Positions 1 to 7,761 of a DNA stretch of 64,000 bases are shown piece after piece. How positions within the stretch are numbered: the first letter of the stretch is position 1; each line of letters starts with the position of its first letter. Made by a program: the position numbers and the translations under genes. Under the pieces are notes generated by a model. It did no database searches. It worked only from the letters and a program-made list of their open reading frames with translations, and was not told the origin of the DNA. This DNA comes from Gymnodinialimonas ulvae (GTDB taxonomy: Bacteria > Pseudomonadota > Alphaproteobacteria > Rhodobacterales > Rhodobacteraceae): contig NZ_JBBIFX010000001.1 in NCBI RefSeq assembly GCF_037543845.1, positions 1,178,001 to 1,242,000 of the forward strand, in the 5' to 3' direction.

Positions 1-2315
1 CCCGCCGTCAACCCCGCCATCAGGGACCGGAACCGGTTCGGGTTCCTCCAATCGAAAAGATCATGCCGTGAAAGCCCCTCGGCCACCGCGACCGCATGGT
101 CCGGCGCGGCATGGGCGACCTGCACCATGAACCACTTGTCCATCACCAACCGATCCGCGCTCCACTGCACCTCGAACTGGCCCGCGACATCCGCGTCGCC
201 CGCCTCCAGCAAGCAGGTGAACGCCGCCATCTGGTCGGTCATGTTCGTCGCCGCATCGTATTGCGCGCGGGCCCGGTCCGGACCTTCGGCGCGGATCAGA
301 TACGCCAAGCAGACATTGCGCAACGACCGCTGCGCCGCCTGCACCGCATCGGGGCTATAGGCCCCCATCGGCGCGTTTTGCGCGTATTGGTCGGCGAAGT
401 CCGCCGCCATCGCGCGCCCGATCTCGGCCTGCATCGCCTGCCGCTTGGCGTGGATCTGCGTCGGGTCCGGCACCATCCCCGCATCGACGCAGGCCTGCGC
501 CAGATCGTCTTCCGAAGGCAGCGCGAACATCAACGCGCGGAAATCGGGGTCCAGCGAGACATCGCCCAAGACCGCCTTCATCGCGGCCAGCAGGCCCGGC
601 GTCACCGCCGCTTGCCCCTCGATCAGGTTCAGCAGATCCTCGCGCAACACAGAGCGCCCCGCCTCCCAGCGGTTGAATGGATCGCGGTCGTCGCGCATCA
701 GCGCCAGCCTTTCGTCAAAGCTGGTCGGCGCGTCCAATCGCACCGGCGCCGAAAACCCGCGCAGCAGCGATGGCGTGACCGCGCCCGGACCCACCTCCGC
801 CACCGGCCAGGCCAGCCGCAATTCCGGCCCGTCCAACACCGCCAGCGTCTCGGGCACGACCTCTGCGCCGCCATTGTAAAGCGCCAGAAGCACCGGGATC
901 ACCGCCGGCTCCTTGAGCGGCTGGCCCGGTGTCGACGGCACGCTCTGGCTCAGGTGCAGGACAAATTCATCGACCTCCACGCCCCAGCGCGCCGTCACCC
1001 TGGGCGTGCCCGCCTGAGTGTACCAGCGCTTGAACTGGCTCAAATCGACGGCCGCGACCTCCTCGAAACAGGCCAGCCAATCCTCGATCGTGCAGGCCTG
1101 CCCATCATGGCGGTCGAAATACAAATCACACCCCGCCGCATAGAGATCCGGGCCCAGAAGGATCCGCAGCATGCGGATGACCTCCGCCCCCTTCTCATAG
1201 ACCGTGGCGGTGTAGAAGTTGTTGATCTCAATATAGCTTTCCGGCCGCACATTATGGGCAAGCGGCCCCGCATCCTCGCGGAACTGGCGCGCGCGCAATT
1301 GCAGCACATCCTCGATCCGCTTGACCGGCGCCGAGCGCATATCGGCGCTGAATTGCTGATCGCGGAACACCGTCAGCCCCTCTTTCAGGCACAGCTGGAA
1401 CCAATCGCGACAGGTGATCCGGTTGCCCGTCCAATTGTGGAAATATTCATGGGCGATGATCCCCTCGATCAAATCGTAATCACGATCCGTCGCGGTCTCT
1501 GGGCTCGCCAGCACGTATTTGGAGTTGAAGATGTTCAGCCCCTTGTTCTCCATCGCGCCCATGTTGAAATCGTCCACGGCCACGATGTTGAACACGTCCA
1601 GATCGTATGCGCGCCCATAGACCTCCTCGTCCCAGCGCATCGACCGGATCAGCGCATCCATCGCATAGGCGCATTTGTCCTCATCGCCCGGTCGCACCCA
1701 GATGTTGAGGTCGACCTTTGCCCCGCTCACGGTCGTGAAGCCATCCGAATGCGCCACCAGATCGCCCGCCACCAGCGCGAACAGATACGCAGGCTTGCGG
1801 TGCGGGTCATGCCATACGCCGGGACCTTGCGGGTTGCCGTTGGACAAAAGCACCGGCAAATCGCTTTCGATCGTGACGGTGAACGGCGCCATCACGTCGG
1901 GGCGGTCGGGGTAATACGTGATCTTGCGAAACCCCTCCGCCTCGCATTGCGTGCAATACATGCCGTTCGACATGTAAAGCCCCTCAAGTGCTGTGTTGGT
2001 CTCGGGGCTGATCTCGACCTCGGCCTCCCACACGAAGGGCGCGTCGGGCACCGCGCAGCTCAGCCCCGCCTCGCCCACAATCGGCGCCACCGCGACACCG
2101 TCCACCTTCGCCTCGATCAGGCGCAACGCCTCGCCGTGAAGGAAAAACGTCCGATCCTCCGTCGCCGGATTGGGCCGGAATGCAATCTTTGACCGGACCC
2201 GCGTTTTCGTCGGATGCAGAGTGAAATGCAGCTCCACCGCATCAATCTCGAACCCGAACGGCGTGTAATCTTCCAACCGGATCGGGGCGGGGGCTGCGGG
2301 GCTTGCATCTTTCAT
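1..2315 (-). CDS. pepN: aminopeptidase N (M1 zinc peptidase), C-terminus outside window
   Basis: The minus-strand frame opens at an ATG (2313-2315) and stays open to the left edge, giving the first 771 codons. PepN proteins usually have about 850-880 residues, so roughly the last 90 are missing. The M1 signatures are visible: GAMEN at residues 253-257, HEYFH at 289-293, and the third zinc ligand E312 at the expected 18-residue spacing. It removes N-terminal residues from peptides in the cytoplasm. The ATG follows a purine-rich GGAGAAAG stretch. The photolyase gene diverges 104 bp away. The long plus-strand frame over this region is an antisense shadow. Confidence 0.95.
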   Translation of the reverse strand, partial: MKDASPAAPAPIRLEDYTPFGFEIDAVELHFTLHPTKTRVRSKIAFRPNPATEDRTFFLHGEALRLIEAKVDGVAVAPIVGEAGLSCAVPDAPFVWEAEVEISPETNTALEGLYMSNGMYCTQCEAEGFRKITYYPDRPDVMAPFTVTIESDLPVLLSNGNPQGPGVWHDPHRKPAYLFALVAGDLVAHSDGFTTVSGAKVDLNIWVRPGDEDKCAYAMDALIRSMRWDEEVYGRAYDLDVFNIVAVDDFNMGAMENKGLNIFNSKYVLASPETATDRDYDLIEGIIAHEYFHNWTGNRITCRDWFQLCLKEGLTVFRDQQFSADMRSAPVKRIEDVLQLRARQFREDAGPLAHNVRPESYIEINNFYTATVYEKGAEVIRMLRILLGPDLYAAGCDLYFDRHDGQACTIEDWLACFEEVAAVDLSQFKRWYTQAGTPRVTARWGVEVDEFVLHLSQSVPSTPGQPLKEPAVIPVLLALYNGGAEVVPETLAVLDGPELRLAWPVAEVGPGAVTPSLLRGFSAPVRLDAPTSFDERLALMRDDRDPFNRWEAGRSVLREDLLNLIEGQAAVTPGLLAAMKAVLGDVSLDPDFRALMFALPSEDDLAQACVDAGMVPDPTQIHAKRQAMQAEIGRAMAADFADQYAQNAPMGAYSPDAVQAAQRSLRNVCLAYLIRAEGPDRARAQYDAATNMTDQMAAFTCLLEAGDADVAGQFEVQWSADRLVMDKWFMVQVAHAAPDHAVAVAEGLSRHDLFDWRNPNRFRSLMAGLTA

Positions 2316-2419
2316 CGGGCTTTCTCCTTGAGGCCTTCCGCATAGCTAGAGCGCGGCCCGACCCCGTGCAACCGACCCACTTGCTTGCAGCCACAAACAG
2401 CCGTGCTATCTCTCGCCAC

Positions 2420-3973
2420 ATGGCAAATGTTCTTGTTTGGTTCAAACGCGATCTGCGGGTGCAGGACAATCCGGCGCTGGCGCTGGCGGCCGCGCGCGCG
2501 GCGGCGTTGAACGGCGCGCTGCTCCCCCTCTATATCGTCGAACCCGACGCCTGGGCGCAGCCCGACGCCTCCGCCCGCCAATGGCGCTTCATCGCCGAAT
2601 GCCTCGACACTCTGCGCACGGACCTCGCGGCGCTCAGTGCGCCGCTGATCGTGCGCCACGGGCCCGCCATCGACACCCTGCAAACCCTCTGCACCACCCA
2701 CAAGATCACCGAAATCCTCAGCCATGAGGAAACCGGCAACCTGTGGTCCTACGCCCGCGACCGCGCGGTCGCCGCCTGGGCGCGCGATGCGGGCATCGCA
2801 TGGAAGGAAGTGCCGCAGATGGGCGTGCAGCGCCGCCTGCGCGGCCGCGAAGGATGGGCCAAGACCCGTGATCAGGCGATGCGCATGGCGCAGGTCGACA
2901 CAGCCCCCGCCCTGCGCGCCCTGCCGCTGGACCCCGGCGCGATCCCCGATGCGCGCGCGCTTGGCCTGCCCTTCGACCCCTGTCCTGGGCGGCAGAAGGG
3001 CGGCCGCGCGATGGCGCTCTCTACCCTTGGCTCTTTCCTGACCGAACGCGGACAGGATTACCGCCGCGCCATGTCCTCTCCGCTCGACGGGGCCACCGCC
3101 TGCTCCCGGCTCTCGCCCCACCTCGCCTTTGGCACGCTCTCACCGCGCGAAGCCGTCCACGCACTGGCCGCCCGCCGCGCGGAGCTCAAGGGCACGCGGA
3201 CGGGCTGGCTCGGCTCACTGAAATCCTTCGAGGCCCGCCTCGCATGGCGCGACCACTTCATGCAAAAGCTCGAAGATCAGCCCTCGATCGAGACCCGCTG
3301 CCTGCACACCGCCTACGAGGGCCTGCGCCCGACCACGCCCGACGCCACGCGCCTGCACGCCTGGGAACAGGGCGAAACCGGCATCCCCTTTGTCGATGCC
3401 TGCATGCGCTCGCTCAACGCCACCGGCTGGCTCAACTTCCGCATGCGCGCGATGCTGGTGGCCGTGGCGTCCTACCACCTGTGGCTCGACTGGCGCGCCA
3501 CCGGCCCGCATCTGGCCCGCCAATTCACCGATTACGAACCCGGCATCCACTGGCCGCAGGTGCAGATGCAATCGGGCACCACCGGCATGAACACGATCCG
3601 CATCTACAACCCCGTCAAACAGGGCACGGATCAGGACCCGACCGGCGCCTTCACCCGCACATGGTGCCCCGAACTGCGCGGCGTGCCCGACACCCATCTA
3701 CAGACCCCCTGGACCTGGGACGGCGCAGGCCAGCTGCTCGGCAAACGCTACCCCGCCCCCATCGTCGACGTAAAAGACGCCGCCCGCGCCGCCCGTGACC
3801 GGGTCTGGGCCGTGCGCCGCGGCGATGCCTTCCGCACGCAGGCCGCGCAGATCGTCGAAAAACACGCCTCCCGCAAGGACGGCGGCGCGGGGCGGCACTT
3901 CGTCAATGACCGCGCCCCGAAGCCCCGGCGCAAGACGGACAAGCCGGACGGCCAACTCAGCCTCGGGCTCTGA
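2420..3973 (+). CDS. cryptochrome/DNA photolyase family protein
   Basis: A 517-residue protein. The N-terminal alpha/beta antenna-binding domain (residues 1-130) begins with the typical VLVWFKRDLRVQDNPAL start. The FAD-binding domain contains SRLSPHLAFGTLSPRE at 229-244 and GWLNFRMRAMLVAVASYHLW at about 336-355. Known members repair UV dimers using light or act as blue-light receptors. I see no C-terminal four-cysteine iron-sulfur cluster motif, so it is not an FeS-BCP type. The ATG at 2420 was chosen because the family N-terminus starts there; the open frame extends 39 codons further upstream without resembling the family. The C-terminus is basic and ends in a short polar tail. Whether it is a CPD photolyase or a cryptochrome cannot be decided here. 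Confidence 0.9.
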   Translation: MANVLVWFKRDLRVQDNPALALAAARAAALNGALLPLYIVEPDAWAQPDASARQWRFIAECLDTLRTDLAALSAPLIVRHGPAIDTLQTLCTTHKITEILSHEETGNLWSYARDRAVAAWARDAGIAWKEVPQMGVQRRLRGREGWAKTRDQAMRMAQVDTAPALRALPLDPGAIPDARALGLPFDPCPGRQKGGRAMALSTLGSFLTERGQDYRRAMSSPLDGATACSRLSPHLAFGTLSPREAVHALAARRAELKGTRTGWLGSLKSFEARLAWRDHFMQKLEDQPSIETRCLHTAYEGLRPTTPDATRLHAWEQGETGIPFVDACMRSLNATGWLNFRMRAMLVAVASYHLWLDWRATGPHLARQFTDYEPGIHWPQVQMQSGTTGMNTIRIYNPVKQGTDQDPTGAFTRTWCPELRGVPDTHLQTPWTWDGAGQLLGKRYPAPIVDVKDAARAARDRVWAVRRGDAFRTQAAQIVEKHASRKDGGAGRHFVNDRAPKPRRKTDKPDGQLSLGL

Positions 3974-4071
3974 CCCGGCCCCTCCTTTGAGCCGCAAAAT
4001 GATGGAAATCCCGCCTCGACCTCGCCGCAATTGCCCTGCTCCTGCAAGCCCTGCTAAATTTCTTAAGTGGA

Positions 4072-4779
4072 TCAGTTCACATGCACCACGCGGCAGGGCA
4101 GAAGCCCCCAAGCGCGGCTCATCTTTGCGGTCTTGATCGCTTGCGCGACCCGATCAGACATGAAAATTGAGTTTTCTACACGATCATCCATCCAGATTTC
4201 GGCACCGTCCTCCATTGGCGGTAGAACTACGATCGGGTCAGGGCCGTCGGTGGAGCCGATTAGGTGGCGACCGGCACCATCCGGGCAAGTTCCGGCGACT
4301 GGCTTTTTGCTGAGGGCCCCGGATTGATCGATGATGGTCTCCCGCCGCACTTCGAGGAATTGGACGATGAACAGCTCCGCGCCGTCCCATAACGGCGCAG
4401 TTCGCGCGGTATTGGCAACATTGATGGGGTGGAACAGCATTGGCCCAGGGTCCAGGCTCTCCAGGAAGGCGCGCGCCTCGGCGGTGACAACGATGAAACC
4501 TCCCAAACCCATTACCACCGGTGGCCCCGCAGGTTTCGGGCGTTTGGGCAAAAGCGAAAATTCGGTTTCGAGTACATCGGGGGTTAGGGGGATGCCTGAT
4601 CTGTATGTGTCGTAGAGGTCTTTGGCGCGCTGGAGACTCAACTCCAATTTTTCCCTAGGCAAACCAGCTCGCACATCCTTTTGAAACGGCGTTGCTAAGA
4701 TCGGCTTCTGAAACTTCAGGTCTCCACCAACACGGGCGAGCCAAACCTTCGGCTCCGAAACTTTCGCCTGATCTTTCAT
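4072..4779 (-). CDS. Imm11 (DUF1629)-like predicted immunity protein
   Basis: A 235-residue cytoplasmic protein with no signal peptide. Its C-terminal pattern (GAEIWMDDRVENSIFMSDRV, then an amphipathic helix and a CRV end) resembles Imm11/DUF1629, a family predicted to neutralise polymorphic toxins. A central segment (GFIVVTAEARAFLESLD) matches the equivalent part of the gene at 4997-5638, so the two are diverged paralogues. The start has AAGGGG upstream. No toxin gene is nearby. Base composition is visibly more AT-rich than in the flanking genes, which suggests an acquired island. The family assignment is from pattern recognition and is moderately certain. Confidence 0.65.
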   Translation of the reverse strand: MKDQAKVSEPKVWLARVGGDLKFQKPILATPFQKDVRAGLPREKLELSLQRAKDLYDTYRSGIPLTPDVLETEFSLLPKRPKPAGPPVVMGLGGFIVVTAEARAFLESLDPGPMLFHPINVANTARTAPLWDGAELFIVQFLEVRRETIIDQSGALSKKPVAGTCPDGAGRHLIGSTDGPDPIVVLPPMEDGAEIWMDDRVENSIFMSDRVAQAIKTAKMSRAWGLLPCRVVHVN

Positions 4780-4883
4780 GGTTCGTTGCCCCTTTGTCTT
4801 TGTCTGCTGCGGTTTGTGAGGTCTGACAAACCCCGTCGCGCATTCGATAAAACCTATTCAAATTTAGTATGACTGAAAGCGGA

Positions 4884-4955
4884 CAAGCCAAGATCGAACT
4901 GTTCCAGCGCATCCAAGAATTCGCAAGAGACGGTCAGGAATTCATTGCCGACATG
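4884..4955 (-). pseudogene. decayed fragment of a third Imm11-like gene
   Basis: Reading the minus strand from 4955 to 4884 gives 24 codons that match residues 76-99 of the neighbouring Imm11-like protein at 19 of 24 positions, including EFLD.LEQFDLGL. The nucleotide sequences are also similar. The fragment has no start codon, lacks the family's N- and C-terminal parts, and runs into unrelated sequence and a stop at 4854-4856. It sits directly downstream of the intact paralogue, as expected from tandem duplication followed by deletion. Confidence 0.65.
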
Positions 4956-4996
4956 CGGACGATTTTCCGGGTCTGACGCGCCGTGATCGTGTGACG

Positions 4997-5638
4997 TCAC
5001 CCAACCAACGGGCAGCGCAGCACGACCAACTTCTTTAGGAGGCCCGCTTCTTTGAGCGCTGTGTGAAGACGGTCTGAAAGAAGCAGCGATTGAGAGAAAT
5101 TCTGGTCCCGCCACAGGTCAGGGCCAGCCGCCACAGACACATCAAAAACGAAATCCCCATCAACGGCCTCTGGTCGCGGAATTGCGAGGTGTTTCGTACG
5201 CTCATATGGCGGCACTTTGAAATTGTGTGACTTGTCGCGCAGGAAGCCGTCTTTTCTCGTCCCAACCCAGATTGCGTGCCACTCGCCTTCAAACGGCGTT
5301 GTCTTGTCGCGTTTGAGCAATGTGACAGGCCAGGATTTGAACAGCCCAAGATCGAACTGCTCCAACACGTCCAAAAATTCGCGGGAGACAGTCAAAAACA
5401 CTGCCGCGACATGTGCGGCTTTGAGCGTCTTGCCTCTCGCCCCGGCCATCGGCGGATCGACCCAAAAGGTGTCTGGCAAAACAGATGTGTCGACGTCATC
5501 TCGCCTCGCATACTCCCGCCAAACCTCGTTGCGCTGGTCAACCGTCATCTGCTCCAACATGTCGGCGGTGAACCCATACCGCGAATGCATTTCGCCAAGG
5601 ACGCGAAGGTACCAGATATTCTGCGCCGCCGTGGTCAT
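4997..5638 (-). CDS. Imm11 (DUF1629)-like predicted immunity protein, second copy
   Basis: A 213-residue protein with the same layout as the gene at 4072-4779: a central block (HVAAVFLTVSREFLDVLEQF, residues 76-95) and a C-terminal block (GPDLWRDQNFSQSLLLSDRL, then a helix and LRCPLVG). These resemble the Imm11 immunity family. Its ATG (5636-5638) overlaps the TGA of a short upstream ORF in an ATGA arrangement, implying translational coupling. The stop codon lies inside the palindrome GTGACGTCAC (4991-5000). No effector toxin is present in the window, so this is an orphan or banked immunity gene by inference. Confidence 0.65.
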   Translation of the reverse strand: MTTAAQNIWYLRVLGEMHSRYGFTADMLEQMTVDQRNEVWREYARRDDVDTSVLPDTFWVDPPMAGARGKTLKAAHVAAVFLTVSREFLDVLEQFDLGLFKSWPVTLLKRDKTTPFEGEWHAIWVGTRKDGFLRDKSHNFKVPPYERTKHLAIPRPEAVDGDFVFDVSVAAGPDLWRDQNFSQSLLLSDRLHTALKEAGLLKKLVVLRCPLVG

Positions 5639-5757
5639 ATCCGTCCCTTCCGTGCTTCGGTGAAGATGTCTGTCACCACCGGGACCAAAAGCGCGTCAAG
5701 CGGCTCCAGATCGACATCCCGGACGGAGGGGCGTTTTCCGAACAGTTTGCCAAACAT
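5635..5757 (-). CDS. small ORF (40 aa) coupled to the Imm11-like gene
   Basis: The minus strand carries a 40-codon ORF starting MFGKLFGKRPSV and ending EARKGRI. Its TGA overlaps the ATG of the following Imm11-like gene (ATATGACC). It is basic at both ends with a hydrophobic middle (PLDALLVPVVTDIF). A GGAG lies immediately before the ATG, which is too close to be a good ribosome site, and the frame is open further upstream, so it could instead be the tail of a longer truncated gene. I do not recognise a family. The overlap and protein-like composition argue that it is or was coding. Confidence 0.4.
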   Translation of the reverse strand: MFGKLFGKRPSVRDVDLEPLDALLVPVVTDIFTEARKGRI

Positions 5758-5825
5758 CTCCGTACCGTCTTGCCCCTGTTCCAGCCTTCCCCTACATCGT
5801 TGCGCGTCATTCCCGGAGACGCAAG

Positions 5826-7337
5826 ATGCTCGACCTGACCTACCAGACCCCGAAACCCAAAGTGATCGCCGGTGCCAAGCACGATTGGGAACTCGTCATC
5901 GGGATGGAGGTCCATGCGCAGGTCGCCACCAACGCCAAGCTCTTCTCGGGCGCGTCGACCACCTTCGGGGCCGAACCCAATTCCAACGTCGCCTTCGTGG
6001 ACGCGGGCATGCCCGGCATGTTGCCCGTCATCAACGAGGCCTGCGTGGCCCAAGCCGTGCGCACGGGCCTCGGGCTCAAGGCCGAAATCCATCTGGAATC
6101 GGCCTTCGACCGCAAGAACTACTTCTACCCCGACCTGCCGCAGGGCTATCAGATCTCGCAGCTCTACCACCCCATCGTGGGCGAAGGCGAAGTGCTCGTG
6201 GAACTCGGCGACGGCACCGCGCGTCTGGTCCGCATCGAACGCATCCACCTTGAACAGGACGCGGGTAAATCGATCCACGACATGGACCCCGCGCTGTCCT
6301 TCGTGGACCTCAACCGCACCGGCGTCGCGCTGATGGAGATCGTCTCCCGCCCCGACATCCGCGGCCCCGAAGAAGCCGCCGCCTACCTGCTGAAACTGCG
6401 CCAGATCATGCTCTACCTCGGCACCTGCGACGGCAACATGCAAAACGGCAACCTGCGCGCCGACGTCAACGTCTCCGTCTGCCGCCCCGGCCAGTACGAG
6501 AAATACCAGGCCACGCAGGATTTCGACCATCTCGGCACCCGCTGCGAGATCAAGAACATGAACTCCACCCGGTTCATCCAACAAGCCATCGAGGTCGAGG
6601 CCAAGCGCCAGATCGCCATCCTCGAATCCGGCGGCACCATCGAACAGGAAACCCGCCTCTACGACGTCGACAAGGGCGAAACCCGCTCCATGCGCTCCAA
6701 GGAAGAGGCGCATGATTACCGCTATTTCCCCGACCCCGACCTGATGCCGCTCGAAATCGAACAGGCCTGGGTCGACGACATCGCCGCCTCCCTCCCCGAA
6801 CTCCCCGACGCCAAGAAAGCCCGCTTCATGGCCGACTTCGGGCTGGCCGATTACGACGCCTCCGTCCTGACCGCCGACCTCGACGCGGCCGCCTATTTCG
6901 AGGCCGTCGCTGGAAAAACCAACGGCAAGCTCGCCGCCAACTGGGTCATCAACGAGCTGTTCGGTCGCCTCAAGAAGGACGACCGCGAGATCGAGGACAG
7001 CCCCGTCACCCCCGACCAACTCTCCGCCCTCATCGCGCTGATCGAGGCCGATACGATCTCCGGCAAAATCGCCAAGGACGTGTTCGAGACCTGCTACACC
7101 ACGGGCCGCAACCCCGACGAGATCGTCGAAACCGAGGGCCTGAAACAGGTCACCGACACCGGCGCCATCGAGGCCGCCGTGGACGAAATCATCGCCGCCA
7201 ACCCCGATCAGGTCGCCAAGGCGCAGCAAAACCCCAAGCTCGCCGGCTGGTTCGTGGGCCAGGTCATGAAGGCCACTGGCGGCAAGGCCAACCCCAAGGC
7301 AGTCAACCAGATCGTGGCGCAGAAGCTCAAGGGCTAA
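5826..7337 (+). CDS. gatB: Asp-tRNA(Asn)/Glu-tRNA(Gln) amidotransferase subunit B
   Basis: A 503-residue protein of normal GatB length. It has the family start WELVIGMEVHAQ (residues 21-32), the motif YPDLPQGYQISQ (101-112), the DYRYFPDPDLMPL segment near 290, and a C-terminal YqeY-like helical domain. GatB forms GatCAB with GatA and GatC and amidates misacylated Glu-tRNA(Gln) or Asp-tRNA(Asn) in the cytoplasm. GatA and GatC are not in the window. The ATG at 5826 follows CGGAGACGCAAG. A 17-nt hairpin lies 30 bp past the stop. Confidence 0.97.
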   Translation: MLDLTYQTPKPKVIAGAKHDWELVIGMEVHAQVATNAKLFSGASTTFGAEPNSNVAFVDAGMPGMLPVINEACVAQAVRTGLGLKAEIHLESAFDRKNYFYPDLPQGYQISQLYHPIVGEGEVLVELGDGTARLVRIERIHLEQDAGKSIHDMDPALSFVDLNRTGVALMEIVSRPDIRGPEEAAAYLLKLRQIMLYLGTCDGNMQNGNLRADVNVSVCRPGQYEKYQATQDFDHLGTRCEIKNMNSTRFIQQAIEVEAKRQIAILESGGTIEQETRLYDVDKGETRSMRSKEEAHDYRYFPDPDLMPLEIEQAWVDDIAASLPELPDAKKARFMADFGLADYDASVLTADLDAAAYFEAVAGKTNGKLAANWVINELFGRLKKDDREIEDSPVTPDQLSALIALIEADTISGKIAKDVFETCYTTGRNPDEIVETEGLKQVTDTGAIEAAVDEIIAANPDQVAKAQQNPKLAGWFVGQVMKATGGKANPKAVNQIVAQKLKG

Positions 7338-7366
7338 CCCCGCCAGGGACCGCCGCCCGATAGGCT

Positions 7367-7383
7367 CTTTTGCCCGGCAAAAG
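7367..7383. terminator. short hairpin after gatB, possible terminator
   Basis: CTTTTGCC (7367-7374) and GGCAAAAG (7376-7383) form a perfect inverted repeat centred on one C, 30 bp after the gatB stop. The stem contains an A/T run, but no T-tract follows the hairpin on either strand, so termination is only a guess. Confidence 0.35.
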
Positions 7384-7394
7384 ATGCCGAGAGG

Positions 7395-7628
7395 GGGCCG
7401 GGGACTGTCGATCCAACATCCGTTCGATGCACTTTATCCCTCAACCTTCGCACGCCGCCCATGCGAAGCGCCCGGACCAACCATCCAAGCCCCGCCATCG
7501 ACGGGCCGGGGACTGTCGATCCAACGGTTTTTCTGCTCGCTTTATATATCAACCTCCACACGCCGCCCATGCGATGCACTCAGCGTTGCCCAATCGACAG
7601 GCCGCCGGACGGCCCGTCGATGGCGGGG
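7395..7628. repeat. 108-bp tandem duplication with 18-bp inverted repeats
   Basis: The 424-bp gap after gatB holds no convincing gene. The block GGGCCGGGGACTGTCGATCC occurs at 7395 and again at 7503, and CACGCCGCCCATGCGA occurs at 7451 and 7559, so both pairs are offset by exactly 108 bp. The 18 nt at 7490-7507 are the perfect reverse complement of 7611-7628, which bracket the second unit. This looks like a duplicated structured element, perhaps a decayed small mobile repeat or an RNA-forming unit. Confidence 0.7.
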
Positions 7629-7761
7629 CGGCTCCGCCGCTGTTAACCCGCCCAATCTCCGCCAAAACCCGTTGACACCCACACGCCGCCTCGATCTTGC
7701 CTCCCCCATCTTGCCCTGACCTCCCCGTTTCTCCAATCTGGTAAAAAACGCTGGGGGACAC

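Noticed and set aside
96..2192. 698-codon plus-strand ORF rich in Arg and His
   Set aside because: It is antisense to pepN, whose zinc-site motifs are all present on the other strand; high GC gives such shadow frames.
4991..5000. GTGACGTCAC palindrome as an operator
   Set aside because: It lies across a stop codon at the 3' end of a gene; short palindromes occur by chance.
5673..7229. 518-codon minus-strand ORF
   Set aside because: Antisense to gatB.
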